A stretch of 64,000 bases of DNA from Acanthosepion esculentum (GCA_964036315.1 OZ038517.1:18009713-18073712), one strand, 5' to 3'. Shown: positions 10,777 through 19,849, numbered from the stretch's first letter. Numbers and translations are program-made. Notes: a model not told the origin generated them from the sequence alone.

Positions 10777-10778
<2 letters not shown>
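10346..10778 (+). pseudogene. Penelope-like element C-terminus and 3' UTR, inverted to its neighbour
   Basis: The + strand reads NIIASSTCKKRLKIMEALLI then KTNKPTLNNINFEHGHN and a stop near 10505, the end of the same GIY-YIG open frame. The 3' UTR follows, containing TATAGCCGAAAACGCTCGG (a decayed hammerhead-like core) and AAAAGCACCTTGTCAGTCG, and ends at a (TA)n tract. The same segment in normal order is at 15915-16310 (minus). Confidence 0.7.

Positions 10779-10857
<79 letters not shown>
10779..10857. repeat. (TA)n microsatellite at Penelope 3' end
   Basis: About 39 TA units directly after the element's 3' UTR. Confidence 0.95.
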
Positions 10858-10861
<4 letters not shown>

Positions 10862-10869
10862 CTGTATAT

Positions 10870-11035
10870 ATATATATGAAGAAATATACTTTTAAGGTGT
10901 GCTATATTTATGAGATTAAGTGCTCAATACCAGAGATAGAGCGTATGTAAATATAAAAGTGAATATTGAAGTCAACACTCAGAGGCGACAGGCTGTTTCA
11001 TGCTAGACGCAATCGTGAGGCTGCAAATCTGTCTC
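10870..11035 (-). repeat. Hammerhead-type dispersed repeat
   Basis: Minus strand: a CTCACGA core (one change from CTGANGA), stem II TGC/GCA, GAA, self-complementary ACAG-C-CTGT, then C (10982-11019). About 110 bases follow (GAGTGTTGACTTCAATATTC block and a TGAGCACTTAATC block) leading to (TA)n. It belongs to the same family as repeats at 20948, 21284, 31168 and 31935. Confidence 0.65.
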
Positions 11036-11140
11036 TCTCTATATATATGTATATGTGTGTGTGTAAGTAAGTAAAAATATTTGTTAAAAGATTCTGTACA
11101 AAAACATATTATATAGACTAAAATGAGGATTGGAAAAAAT

Positions 11141-11643
11141 GTCACCTAATATTTAATATAGTGATATTTATTTATAATATACGAACTTTTACAGAGAATT
11201 AAAACATTGTTACTTACAATTGGATTTTCTGTGTTTTTGTCTTAGAAAAATAATTTGTTGTTTTCCTTTTTTATAAACTTTTTTACATTAACCGGTTTCG
11301 CTTAGCTTTTCAAAAGGTTTTTAACTGTTTCTATCTCCACGTGTTGATGCTTATGTTTTGTACCAATGAAGAAAAAAGACAATCAAGGGGAATAACTGAC
11401 TATATATATATCGTTTAGGATAAGGGGAAATTGGTAGAATCTATTTATGCAATAAATTAAATATGGTTTTGAACTTGAAGAAAAAATGTTTCCTTATTAA
11501 TCCGCCTTTGTTCAGTGGTTCTGTAGTCGCAGAATGTGAAGACTACAATTTGGCAGATTTTGTCCTCCGCTATTCCTCTATATGTTGGCTAAGGGGTATT
11601 TTTCTGGCGTGAATAAATATCACTATATTAAATATTAAGTGCC
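11141..11643. mobile_element. Short inverted-terminal-repeat element (MITE-like)
   Basis: The ends 11148-11173 and 11612-11637 are perfect reverse complements over 26 bases and extend outward with two mismatches. The 440-base interior has no open frame. A decayed hammerhead-like core (CCGGTTTCGCTTAGC on the + strand) lies at about 11291-11318. I cannot fix the target duplication; A/T runs flank both ends. Confidence 0.6.
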
Positions 11644-11657
11644 TTTTTTACAATTCC

Positions 11658-11659
11658 CA

Positions 11660-11723
<64 letters not shown>

Positions 11724-11897
11724 CAGTATATTACTAATACTGTTTATGATAAACAGAGCATTTACTTAAATATTTTTATCCTTAAAAAAGAATGTATAAA
11801 CATAAAAATATAAATAAGACATTTTTATGTTTATACATTCTTTTTATAGATACAAATATTTAAGTAAATGCTCTGTTTTATAATAAACAGTATTAAT
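11658..11897. repeat. (TA)n followed by a ~75-bp-arm palindrome
   Basis: (TA)n at about 11665-11715. Then arms at about 11736-11809 and 11821-11897 are nearly perfect reverse complements around an 11-base spacer. The inner ~37 bases (ACATTCTTTTTATAGATAC block) recur inverted at 12067-12104 and partly at 12272-12292. Confidence 0.8.
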
Positions 11898-11904
11898 AAC
11901 ATTT

Positions 11905-12075
11905 ACCGGCCTGAATGTCCGAAACATTTTCATCGAAAATTTTCGTCCTCCGGCAGGAATCGAACCTGTATCCTATACGGAACCGTCATATAGCCTGACG
12001 TGCCTTAACCGCTTCGACCACAGAGAGACAGTAAAATCGACCTTGCTAACCAAACGCTCCTCTGTGGTATCTATG
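11905..12075 (-). mobile_element. tRNA-derived SINE (Leu/Ser-like head)
   Basis: The minus strand at about 11949-12022 reads GTGGTCGAAGCGGTTAAGGC ... ATACAGGTTCGATTCCTGCC, with A- and B-boxes and length like a class II tRNA. The acceptor strands do not pair, so it is a tRNA-derived retroposon head rather than a tRNA gene. The rest of the element extends toward 11905. Confidence 0.65.
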
Positions 12076-12104
12076 AAAAGAATGTATTAACATAAAAATG
12101 TCTT

Positions 12105-12232
12105 AAAATATATACATATTTTACATATATTTCTATATATATACATATTTTATATATATATATATATATATATACATATTTTACATATATATATACTATC
12201 TATCTATCTATCTCTATCTATCTATCTATCTA

Positions 12233-12279
<47 letters not shown>

Positions 12280-12295
12280 TCTTTTTATAGATACA
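12105..12295. repeat. (TA)n/(TATC)n compound microsatellites
   Basis: TA-rich tract at 12105-12195, (TATC)n at 12196-12236, (TA)n at 12237-12275, then a copy of the ACATTCTTTTTATAGATAC block. Confidence 0.85.
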
Positions 12296-12438
12296 AAATT
12301 ACAACAACGTGAGTGTTTGTTGGGGCTCGCTGTCATTTGCCTCTAGCTCCTTTTGCTCATTTTTTTTTACCTCCTCCTCCACATTTCCTTTTATTGTACA
12401 CTTTCTGTGTTTTTAATTTAAATTAAATCTCCCGTTGT
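12296..12438. other. Short unassigned spacer
   Basis: Unassigned sequence, probably part of the same repeat as the hammerhead that follows. Confidence 0.4.
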
Positions 12439-12471
12439 AAGCCTGATGAGCGGGAGCGAAACCGGTTGCTT
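12439..12471 (+). ncRNA. Hammerhead-ribozyme-like motif, canonical core
   Basis: Stem I 5' AAGC; CTGATGA; stem II GC-GGGA-GC; GAA; self-complementary ACCGGT; cleavage-position T; stem I 3' GCTT. All conserved hammerhead core bases are present. The palindromic stem III has no loop, so it would fold best as a dimer, as described for Penelope/retrozyme hammerheads. Activity is inferred, not shown. Confidence 0.6.
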
Positions 12472-12553
12472 CACCTGTTTTTAATATATCTAGTAATATC
12501 AAGCTTCATACGTTTATTGCTGTGATAAAATTTTGTACCTTCAAAAATATCTT

Positions 12554-13154
<601 letters not shown>

Positions 13155-13195
13155 TCGCACCGCTGATAAAGGACACAGGCGTGCCCGAAAATTCC
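13155..13195 (+). ncRNA. Decayed hammerhead-like motif
   Basis: CTGATAA (one change from CTGANGA), GGACAC ... GTGCCC as a 5-of-6-pair stem II, then GAAA. Stem III is not self-complementary. Probably a dead relative of the intact motifs nearby. Confidence 0.35.
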
Positions 13196-13311
13196 GGACT
13201 GATAACATTAATCTCCGTGCTTCATTTTTGCCTTGAGATTAACAATTAATATATACTTAATTCTGATCATATTCGTGCCTTTTCGTTTTCCTTTGTTTCA
13301 TTAACCAACCT

Positions 13312-13312
<1 letters not shown>

Positions 13313-13387
<75 letters not shown>
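13313..13387. repeat. (TA)n microsatellite
   Basis: About 37 TA units. The flanking 13200-13310 and 13388-13440 are unassigned AT-rich DNA. Confidence 0.95.
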
Positions 13388-13390
<3 letters not shown>

Positions 13391-13443
13391 ATTTTTTATT
13401 TATTATAATTTTATCATATAGACAAAACCATTTTACTTACTAC

Positions 13444-13495
13444 AAAGATGCAACTTCGTTTCAGTGCATTTCAACTGCACTTCGACGGGTCAGAA
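13444..13495 (-). ncRNA. Degenerate hammerhead-like hairpin
   Basis: Minus strand: CTGA and GA separated by an extra six bases, then a perfect AGTGCA/TGCACT stem, then GAAACG. The inserted bases in the core make function unlikely. I list it because stem plus GAAAC matches the other motifs. Confidence 0.3.
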
Positions 13496-13606
13496 TGATT
13501 AACTAATAAAAATAATAATTATCGCTCTACTATCGGTATCGAGCCCTCTTTTGGATTAATTATGCGAACCTTGGAATTTATATATTACTTTCGTTCTCAT
13601 CACACC

Positions 13607-13607
<1 letters not shown>

Positions 13608-13681
<74 letters not shown>

Positions 13682-13714
13682 AAGAGATAGATAGATAGAT
13701 ACCTATCAGAACTT

Positions 13715-13765
<51 letters not shown>
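13608..13765. repeat. Compound (TA)n(GA)n(GATA)n
   Basis: TA at 13608-13635, GA at 13636-13678, GATA at about 13684-13700 and again at 13718-13765. Confidence 0.95.
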
Positions 13766-13958
13766 CGGAACAGAATGAGATTCCTGAATGCATAGATTGC
13801 ATCTGTCCCGAAAGTTGGTGGGAGTCTGAGATTGACAGATGACCCTCCATTTGATTAATTAAAAAAACAAAACAAAAATCTTCGGTCTGAAGAGATGAAT
13901 ATTTGAATATATTCATAAAACAAATTATGACCAAATAGATTTTTAAGGATTATCTTTG

Positions 13959-13962
<4 letters not shown>

Positions 13963-14014
<52 letters not shown>

Positions 14015-14089
14015 CTTGCTCTGTTACTTACATTGAGCTCTCTTTGGATTAATGTCCTTCTTGGAATTATCACTACCAATTATCAATCG

Positions 14090-14152
<63 letters not shown>

Positions 14153-14165
14153 GTGTGTGTGTCTG
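13963..14165. repeat. (ATT)n and (TA)n(TG)n tracts
   Basis: (ATT)n at 13963-14014 and (TA)n at 14093-14150 ending in a short TG run. The sequence between and before them is unassigned. Confidence 0.9.
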
Positions 14166-14334
14166 TCTGCAATTCCGCGACCGTTATCGTCATATAGGAA
14201 ACTTCAATGTCAACATAACAAGATATTATCTTCGATGGTGAATTTCTTTGTTTAAATGTCCATATAACCACTCTAAAAATGGCTCATGTAAGCGGAAAGC
14301 TAAAATGAAGGAACAGCATAATAAAATAAAAAAA

Positions 14335-14468
14335 TATCCAAATGTTGGACAGTTTTTGTGTTTATATTCTCCCGAAATTTAAACAACTCTACGGAGCTTA
14401 GAACGGCTTATGATCAAGCATAATAGACATTCGTTATCTGTTATATTTAATAATATATGTTTGAATAC

Positions 14469-14469
<1 letters not shown>
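14335..14469 (+). mobile_element. Penelope-type 3' UTR fragment
   Basis: GGACAGTTTTTGTGTTTATA and the following bases resemble the Penelope 3' UTR at 10635-10778, and it likewise ends at a (TA)n tract. Divergent; no coding part. Confidence 0.45.

Positions 14470-14546
<77 letters not shown>
14470..14546. repeat. (TA)n microsatellite beside a hammerhead
   Basis: About 38 TA units with one ACA interruption, running directly into the 3' stem I strand of the next feature. Confidence 0.95.
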
Positions 14547-14549
<3 letters not shown>

Positions 14550-14589
14550 CGCTACCTAGGTTTCAACCATTCGGTATCCTCAGGCGATA
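14547..14589 (-). ncRNA. Hammerhead-ribozyme-like motif with 6-bp stem I
   Basis: Minus strand, in order: TATCGC (stem I), CTGAGGA, T, ACC-GAAT-GGT (stem II), T, GAA, ACC-TA-GGT (stem III), A (cleavage position), GCGATA (stem I). Stem I pairs perfectly over 6 bases. Position 7 of the core is G, which the CUGANGA consensus allows. The T/T pair at the base of stem II is a mismatch. The product would end directly before a (TA)n tract. Confidence 0.6.
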
Positions 14590-14878
14590 GAGGTGAAATG
14601 ATTTCCTAACGCTTTATTATTTCATAATTTAGCTCTCTGAAAATACATTTCAATTGAGCACTGTTGAGTGATAAGCTAATTCTATAAACAACAGCCACCT
14701 GCACTAATGCAAAGCTCTTCAGTAAAATGAATGGAGCACTTTGGCCGATTGGCATTTGTTTACATTTGATAAAAAATTACGCTAATTTAGTTGTGTAACC
14801 CTACCGAGTGAAGATAGCTCTGGCTGACACAAAATTACTTGTGTTTCAATCCTAGCTTGAGGCATTCGGAAGTCTAGT
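14590..14878. other. Unassigned AT-rich sequence between two hammerheads
   Basis: No open frame or known repeat recognised. It may be the body of the repeat that carries the 14879 motif. Confidence 0.4.
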
Positions 14879-14920
14879 CGCACTGAGGAGCTGTGTTACA
14901 GCGAAACAGTACTGTCTGTG
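14879..14920 (+). ncRNA. Hammerhead-ribozyme-like motif, best-formed copy
   Basis: In order: CGCA (stem I), CTGAGGA, GCTGT-GTT-ACAGC (perfect 5-bp stem II), GAA, ACAGT/ACTGT (self-complementary stem III), C (cleavage position, GTC triplet), TGTG (stem I, with one G-T wobble). Every catalytic-core position fits. A (TA)n tract starts six bases downstream. Confidence 0.7.
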
Positions 14921-14923
14921 AAT

Positions 14924-14925
<2 letters not shown>

Positions 14926-14972
<47 letters not shown>
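14926..14972. repeat. (TA)n microsatellite
   Basis: About 23 TA units directly 3' of the hammerhead-like motif. Confidence 0.95.
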
Positions 14973-14976
<4 letters not shown>

Positions 14977-15360
14977 GCACAACGTGAAGTGTAATGGAAT
15001 GAGAAGAGTAAAGCAAGAGTATTGAAATTCTATTGGAGGGGGAGTAACTAAAATGTACATACTTTCATCCTGTTTCGTACGAACTCAAAAGAAACTTTTT
15101 AATGTGTATGCATCGGGTCATTATTTCCGATCTTTCATTCAGTAGATCTTTTAGTCTGGAAATGTTGTTATTGTTAACGTTTCATCATAGCACAGTTTGC
15201 AGATATCACTATGATTACTGTGAGCATTGGCTTTTTTTAATATTTCCCAGTTTACAATTAGAACTTTGTTATTTTTTTATCTTTTAATTGCCACACATGG
15301 CTGGCTAGTCTGATAGAATTCCTTAGGCTTTCTAGCTTGAATGATGACTTGTGATTATTA
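14973..15360. other. Unassigned sequence
   Basis: No frame, repeat or RNA structure recognised in this AT-rich 390-base stretch. Confidence 0.5.
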
Positions 15361-15366
15361 TATCAT

Positions 15367-15512
<146 letters not shown>

Positions 15513-15895
15513 AAGGCACGGTGGAGTAATGGATAACGGCTTGGATTGAGGAATCGGAGAGCCGAGTTCGAATTCCAGTCGAATCCATTACATTCACTTA
15601 CGTGCACCTTGGGAAAGGTGTGAATCCTCATCTTCTCCCTCCAACTATGGGTAAATAGCAGGACAGACTGGGTTCTATAGCCTTGGATGGCAACTGGTCT
15701 AGGAGAAGGACATCTCTGAATTCAAAACCTGCGGAGGGTCGTTGCACCAGGTCCCTGTATCCGTCCCTCCAAAAAGTGTGGATGGCCCTGCACAAAGCCT
15801 TCACCACTATAATCAAATCCTGTGCGGGTGTCGGGCTTTCAGTTTCTGGGGACTGATCTGTCTGACCCTCATACGTCAAGTTCGACGGGAGAGTC
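15513..15895 (+). mobile_element. tRNA-derived SINE, full-length-looking
   Basis: The head GGCACGGTGGAGTAATGGAT (A box) and GAGTTCGAATTCCAG (B box, near 15563) is Arg-tRNA-like. The body contains TTACATTCACTTACGTGC, TATGGGTAAATAGC and GGTCTAGGAGAAGGAC. The same body occurs at 27115 (minus), 37205 (minus) and in the 5S-tRNA chimeras at 16763 and 27815. Octopus tRNA-derived SINEs are known from the literature; I cannot assign this to a named one without a library. Confidence 0.8.
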
Positions 15896-15914
15896 CATCA
15901 TATATATTTAAAAA

Positions 15915-16560
15915 ATTTTGTATTTAGGCAGCAAGCCTTCTTTCATGCACATTTCATTGAATACGACAGACAAGGTGCTTTTTATTTAGTTTTTTATACA
16001 ATTTCTCATGCGATCTAATATCTTTTTCTTTTCGGATGATAAATTATATAAAAACTGTCCTAATGTTCTTTTTATACGAGCGCTTTCGGCTATACATTTA
16101 GCCATTTTCAAGGATTAAATATTTTAACTGTTAAATAAGAAATAGTTTGTTGTATGTATGTTTTATAAAGTGTTTTCATTTTTCAAAACACGGTCAGTAT
16201 ATTATGTCCATGTTCAAAGTTAATATTATTAAGTGTTGTTTTGTTGGGTTTTTTTTAGTACGGCTTCCATTATTTTTAGCCTTTTTTTTTTGCATGTAGA
16301 TAATGCTATTATATTAATGTTGTCAACGAGTATGTTCTAAATAGTGTCCGGTAGGTCTCCATGAATATTTAAATGAGATCTAATTGAGCTATGATCAGAA
16401 AGGTGTAGAGTGAGTCTGCGTGTCAAACATGTTGTAGTGTGTCCTATATATTTTTTTACGAATTTTGATTGATCAGGAATACAATTCCTTAATGGGCATT
16501 TAAATTCGTAAATAATATTCGTAAATATTAAATTCGTAAATAAGAAAAATGCTACCACAG
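15915..16560 (-). pseudogene. Penelope-like element: GIY-YIG end, C-terminus and 3' UTR
   Basis: The minus strand reads NIIYEFKCPLRNCIPDQSKF, KKYIGHTTTCLTRRLTLH and RSHLNIHGDLPDTI (16337-16510), then a degraded C-terminus toward 16265, and a 3' UTR down to 15915. The UTR has a hammerhead-like hairpin at 16078-16113 (GGCT/AGCC stem, GAA, AGCGCT, C) with a decayed first core strand. Gene order is intact here, unlike the inverted copy at 9983-10778. Confidence 0.75.
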
Positions 16561-16762
16561 ATTATTCTTCGAAATCATTCGCAGAACATCAGAAAAGAAA
16601 ACGAACGAATATGTATAACAAGCTAATAGTTGAAGAAAGATACATTTGCCGAATAGCATTAGGTTTTGCAAGACCCACATGTACTTTAAATATTAGGCAG
16701 AAAGGTCGTCTACACAAATATAGGTATCCATTAAAAATAGTGTATGAAGTGATCAAAATGTG
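16561..16762. other. Unassigned spacer
   Basis: A ~60-codon + strand frame (from 16611) with no recognised similarity. It may be a degraded element. Confidence 0.35.
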
Positions 16763-17035
16763 TTGGCTACAAGCTGAAACACCGGTTACCGTACGATAAC
16801 CGAAGTTAAGTAACGTCGAGCCTGGACAGTATCTAGATGGGTGACCGCTGCGGAATACCGTGCGCTGTGAGCTTGGATGTGCGGGTGATGTCATGTCTCG
16901 AAACTATTAATCGGAAAGACAAGTTCCAATTCCAGTTGGGTTCATTATATTTACCTTCGGCGACGAAAGCACGCTTAATAAAGGTATGGATCCACCGCTT
17001 CTACCCCTCCACCCAGTTATAGGTTAATTAGTATG
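16763..17035 (+). mobile_element. 5S rRNA-tRNA chimeric SINE
   Basis: 16763-16874 aligns by eye along a 5S rRNA gene: CCGAAGTTAAGTAACGTCGA (A box region) and CTAGATGGGTGACCGC then GGAATACCG (C box region). The next ~65 bases (AATCGGAAAGACAAGTTCCA ...) match the tRNA-like head of the SINE at 15513. The body then matches too (ATATTTACCTTCGG, CCCAGTTATAGGTTAATTAG). 5S-derived (SINE3) and 5S-tRNA fused SINEs are known in vertebrates. A second, inverted, 5'-truncated copy is at 27815-28042. Confidence 0.8.
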
Positions 17036-17099
17036 ACTTTATCAATAAAAACCATTATTACCTGCCCGAAAAAAATCCAAAAATATTTTTTGGCTTTAA

Positions 17100-17545
17100 A
17101 TAACCGCCAAAGACACTATTTACATTATTCGGACTATTGTCCTCATCTTTGTTGCTATATCTATCACAATGTTTCGGCCGTTGTACGCTACGGCCTTTTT
17201 CAGGTGGTTAGAATGTCGAATTGAACCCTTTATTTCGCTCACTGAGGGAGACTGTTCTAGTTCCACGTGCCATGTCTAATGGATGTCAGTTATCTCCTGT
17301 TAATTCCCCTCTCCAAGTTCTCCACTGCCTTAACCAGGTATTGAACTCACACTCTTTGGGTCCTGTGACTGGATCTAATTAACGACTTTATCCACTGGGC
17401 CATGTGTCCTTGAGGACATTCTAACCACCTGAAGAAGGCCGGAGCGTACAACGGCCGAAACGCTGTGATAAATATGGCAAAAAGATAAGGACAATACTCC
17501 GAATAGTGTGCATAATACCTCATCTCAGAAATATAGACAGAAACC
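17100..17545 (-). mobile_element. Tailed tRNA SINE with an inverted tail copy fused to its head
   Basis: Minus-strand SINE at about 17100-17408: head complement GGGCCATGTGTCCTTGAG near 17408, body, tail with hammerhead-like core near 17170-17205. Immediately beyond the head, 17409-17545 is the tail again in the opposite orientation (CACCTGAAGAAGGCCGGAGC ... GGCCGAAACGCTGTGATA). Both arms share private changes, a TTAGAATGTC block and a GTGATA block, that the other SINE copies lack. Confidence 0.8.
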
Positions 17546-17622
17546 TCCAAAGAGGTGATAAGCCGTAGAAAACTAATCAGTCTATAAAACATACGTCGGA
17601 TTAAAAATAAAACCCATTAATT

Positions 17623-17682
<60 letters not shown>
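17623..17682. repeat. (TA)n microsatellite
   Basis: About 30 TA units. 17683-17749 is unassigned AT-rich sequence. Confidence 0.95.
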
Positions 17683-17683
<1 letters not shown>

Positions 17684-17749
17684 CAACTGAAAAGTTGCAA
17701 ATTAGAAAACATTGAATGTTTTTTTTGTGAAAGTATTTATTTATATTTT

Positions 17750-17804
17750 TATATATATATATATATATATTTGATATTTCAGATCGACCCCGATCTTTCA
17801 TCAG
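17750..17804 (-). ncRNA. Hammerhead-like motif beside (TA)n
   Basis: Minus strand: CTGATGA, extra A, AGATC-GGGGTC-GATCT (perfect 5-bp stem II), GAA, ATAT-CAA-ATAT (stem III), then A and a TA tract. The core is canonical. A stem I could not be drawn convincingly. Confidence 0.45.
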
Positions 17805-18225
17805 AAATAACTGTTTTCAGAATTCTGAAAACTAAATAAAGGCACCTTGTCTGTCGTATTCTGCAGAAGTTTGTCGCGAGACGCGGACATCACGTGATAT
17901 GGAATGCAACTGTGTTCGAATATTTCTAACGTAAATCTAACGGTAATAATATTTTAGATGTTGTTTAAAAAAAAATTTTTTTGTTTAACTATTGAAATAT
18001 TTATAAAGATTTAAAAAATACCCAAGTCTTTATTTAACCCTAGTTTATATGTATTTAATTTTAAAATCCAGTATTTTTCTTCTTTTTTTTTTTTTCTGCG
18101 TGTGTCTGTGGAACTGAAATCAGAATCTATCAATACACATTTACAGTTTTCTAACGAGTGTCCTGATTGGTTAAAACGTTCAGCTATGGGGAAATAAAGA
18201 TTGTTTTGATTGGTTCTCCTTATGC
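17805..18225. other. Unassigned; small Penelope 3' UTR match
   Basis: AATAAAGGCACCTTGTCTGT near 17834 matches the Penelope 3' UTR block at 10707. The remainder is unassigned AT-rich DNA. Confidence 0.4.
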
Positions 18226-18275
<50 letters not shown>

Positions 18276-18277
18276 CG
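18226..18277. repeat. Compound (TA)n(GA)n
   Basis: TA then GA. It joins the following LINE copy inside its coding region, replacing the LINE 3' end. Confidence 0.95.
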
Positions 18278-19840
18278 GGAAGTGCGAGAGAAGAAGCTGT
18301 TTGAGTAGAACATACGATTGCATTTAACCGTTTCGACAGTGAAAGAGTGGGACCGAAATGCCAACCTAGTAGCTCGCTTCAGTTCATACAGTCTGGGAAC
18401 CAGAGAAAGTAGATCGTCAGAACAGCTGCCGTGAAAATACTTGTAGAAGAGACAGGGGGAAGCCACGGCACGTCTGTGAGAAAACGACTGTAGTCGAAAT
18501 TCTAGATCAGGACCTATCGCATTGCATATTTGTCTCTGGATTTTGTCGAGGACCTCGTGACGTACAGCGAGGGGCACCGGACCATATATGACAGCAATGT
18601 TCCATGCAAAGAACGGATGGTTGATATATAGATTTGAAGGATGGACTCCGACGAGAAAAAACTTTCTGGCACGACAAAGACAACCGTCTTTCCTTGCGGT
18701 TGATGAAGCCATTGATTCAATGCATTTTTTCCACGTCATGTCAGCGGACAGGGTGAGACCAAGCAGGCGTAACGAGACGCTCTCGAAGAGTTGGGCATCA
18801 ATCATTCTGATGGAAGGCAGGGAGGGCTCTGTCGTGGGTAAAGGGGAGCAGTTTCGTTTTGGAGGCATTAAAGTTTACAAACCATTTCCTGCCCCAGTCA
18901 ACCACAATTTAAAGGTCCTTTTCGAGATCAGCGGCCAGGTTAGTTTTGTCAACGATACCAGATTTATTATTGAGGCAGGAGTAAATAGTAGTGTCGTGCC
19001 TACTTGGGCACTGATGACATCGGGGAGGTCAATAATACAGACCAGGAACAGTGTAGGACCCAACATAGGGCCTTGGGGAACACCAGCGTTTGTAATAAAG
19101 GAGCTGGAGGAGAACCCGTTTAGGCCGACCTTCATTTCACGGTTTGACAGGAATGATTGTATTAAGTCAAATTAGCATTCTGTAATACCGTATCCCTGAC
19201 GCTTACGAAGAAGGCCGGCATGCCAAACCCTATCAAACACGTTAGAGATATCTAGATCCACGGCTCAAGCTTCTCCGTTATTGTGAAGTGCTTGGTAGAC
19301 AAATTCAGTTATGGCCGTGAGCACGTCAGCGATGGATCGGGCAAAGCGGAAACTATATTGCTTGTCGGGGAGCAGATTATGTGAAATAAGGTGCTTAACC
19401 ACTTCGGCGTTGATCAAAACCTTAAAGGCGTTACCGAAGGGTGGTAGGAGACTGACAGGATGGTAGTTAGATGGGTCAGAAGGGTCGCCAGAGTTCTAAA
19501 AGACAAACGCAACATATGAAGACTTCCAACAGGCTGGAATTCAAGAGTCGGTGAAGCAGTAGTTGTAAAGTTTAGAGAGGACAGGAGCCAATTCAGGAGC
19601 ACATTTTTTTTTCAGGACAATGGCAGGTATCTCATCCCCAACACTAGCCTTATACGATTCTAATTTAGAAATGATGTCCAATACAATCGTTGCGGTTTTG
19701 TGCATCTTACTCAGTCGAGCCTCAATTCTAGGGGGGATCAGGTGTGGGTACACCAGATGAGTCCAGGGTTGAATTGGATGAGAATTTACGAGCAAAGCAT
19801 TCAGCCTTACCCAATTTATTCCCAAGTTATAAAAATTGTT
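18278..19840 (-). pseudogene. CR1/jockey-type LINE reverse transcriptase, broken copy
   Basis: The minus strand carries nearly the whole RT region of the LINE family whose best copy is at 50208. From 19840 down it shows a LGKAECFA-type lead-in, PPRIEARLSKMHK, KCAPELAPVLSKLYNYCF (19550-19610) and NAGVPQGPMLGPTLF (19050-19090). Next comes a degraded YADD region, then LRLLGLTLSADMTWKKCIES and the WxGAPxxVRxxVLDKIQ block (18500-18600). It stops at SFFSRTSRLS where the GA tract starts. Several frameshifts and stops; not functional. Confidence 0.9.
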
Positions 19841-19849
19841 ATCGTATAA

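Noticed and set aside
11288..11318. Intact hammerhead on the minus strand inside the MITE-like element
   Set aside because: GAA-ACCGGT and a GC/GC stem are present, but CTGATGA has at least two core changes and no stem I.
11949..12022. Functional tRNA-Leu/Ser gene (minus strand)
   Set aside because: A and B boxes fit, but the acceptor strands do not pair and it continues into SINE sequence.
16763..16874. Functional 5S rRNA gene
   Set aside because: Diverged at many conserved positions and fused directly to a tRNA-like SINE body with no terminator.
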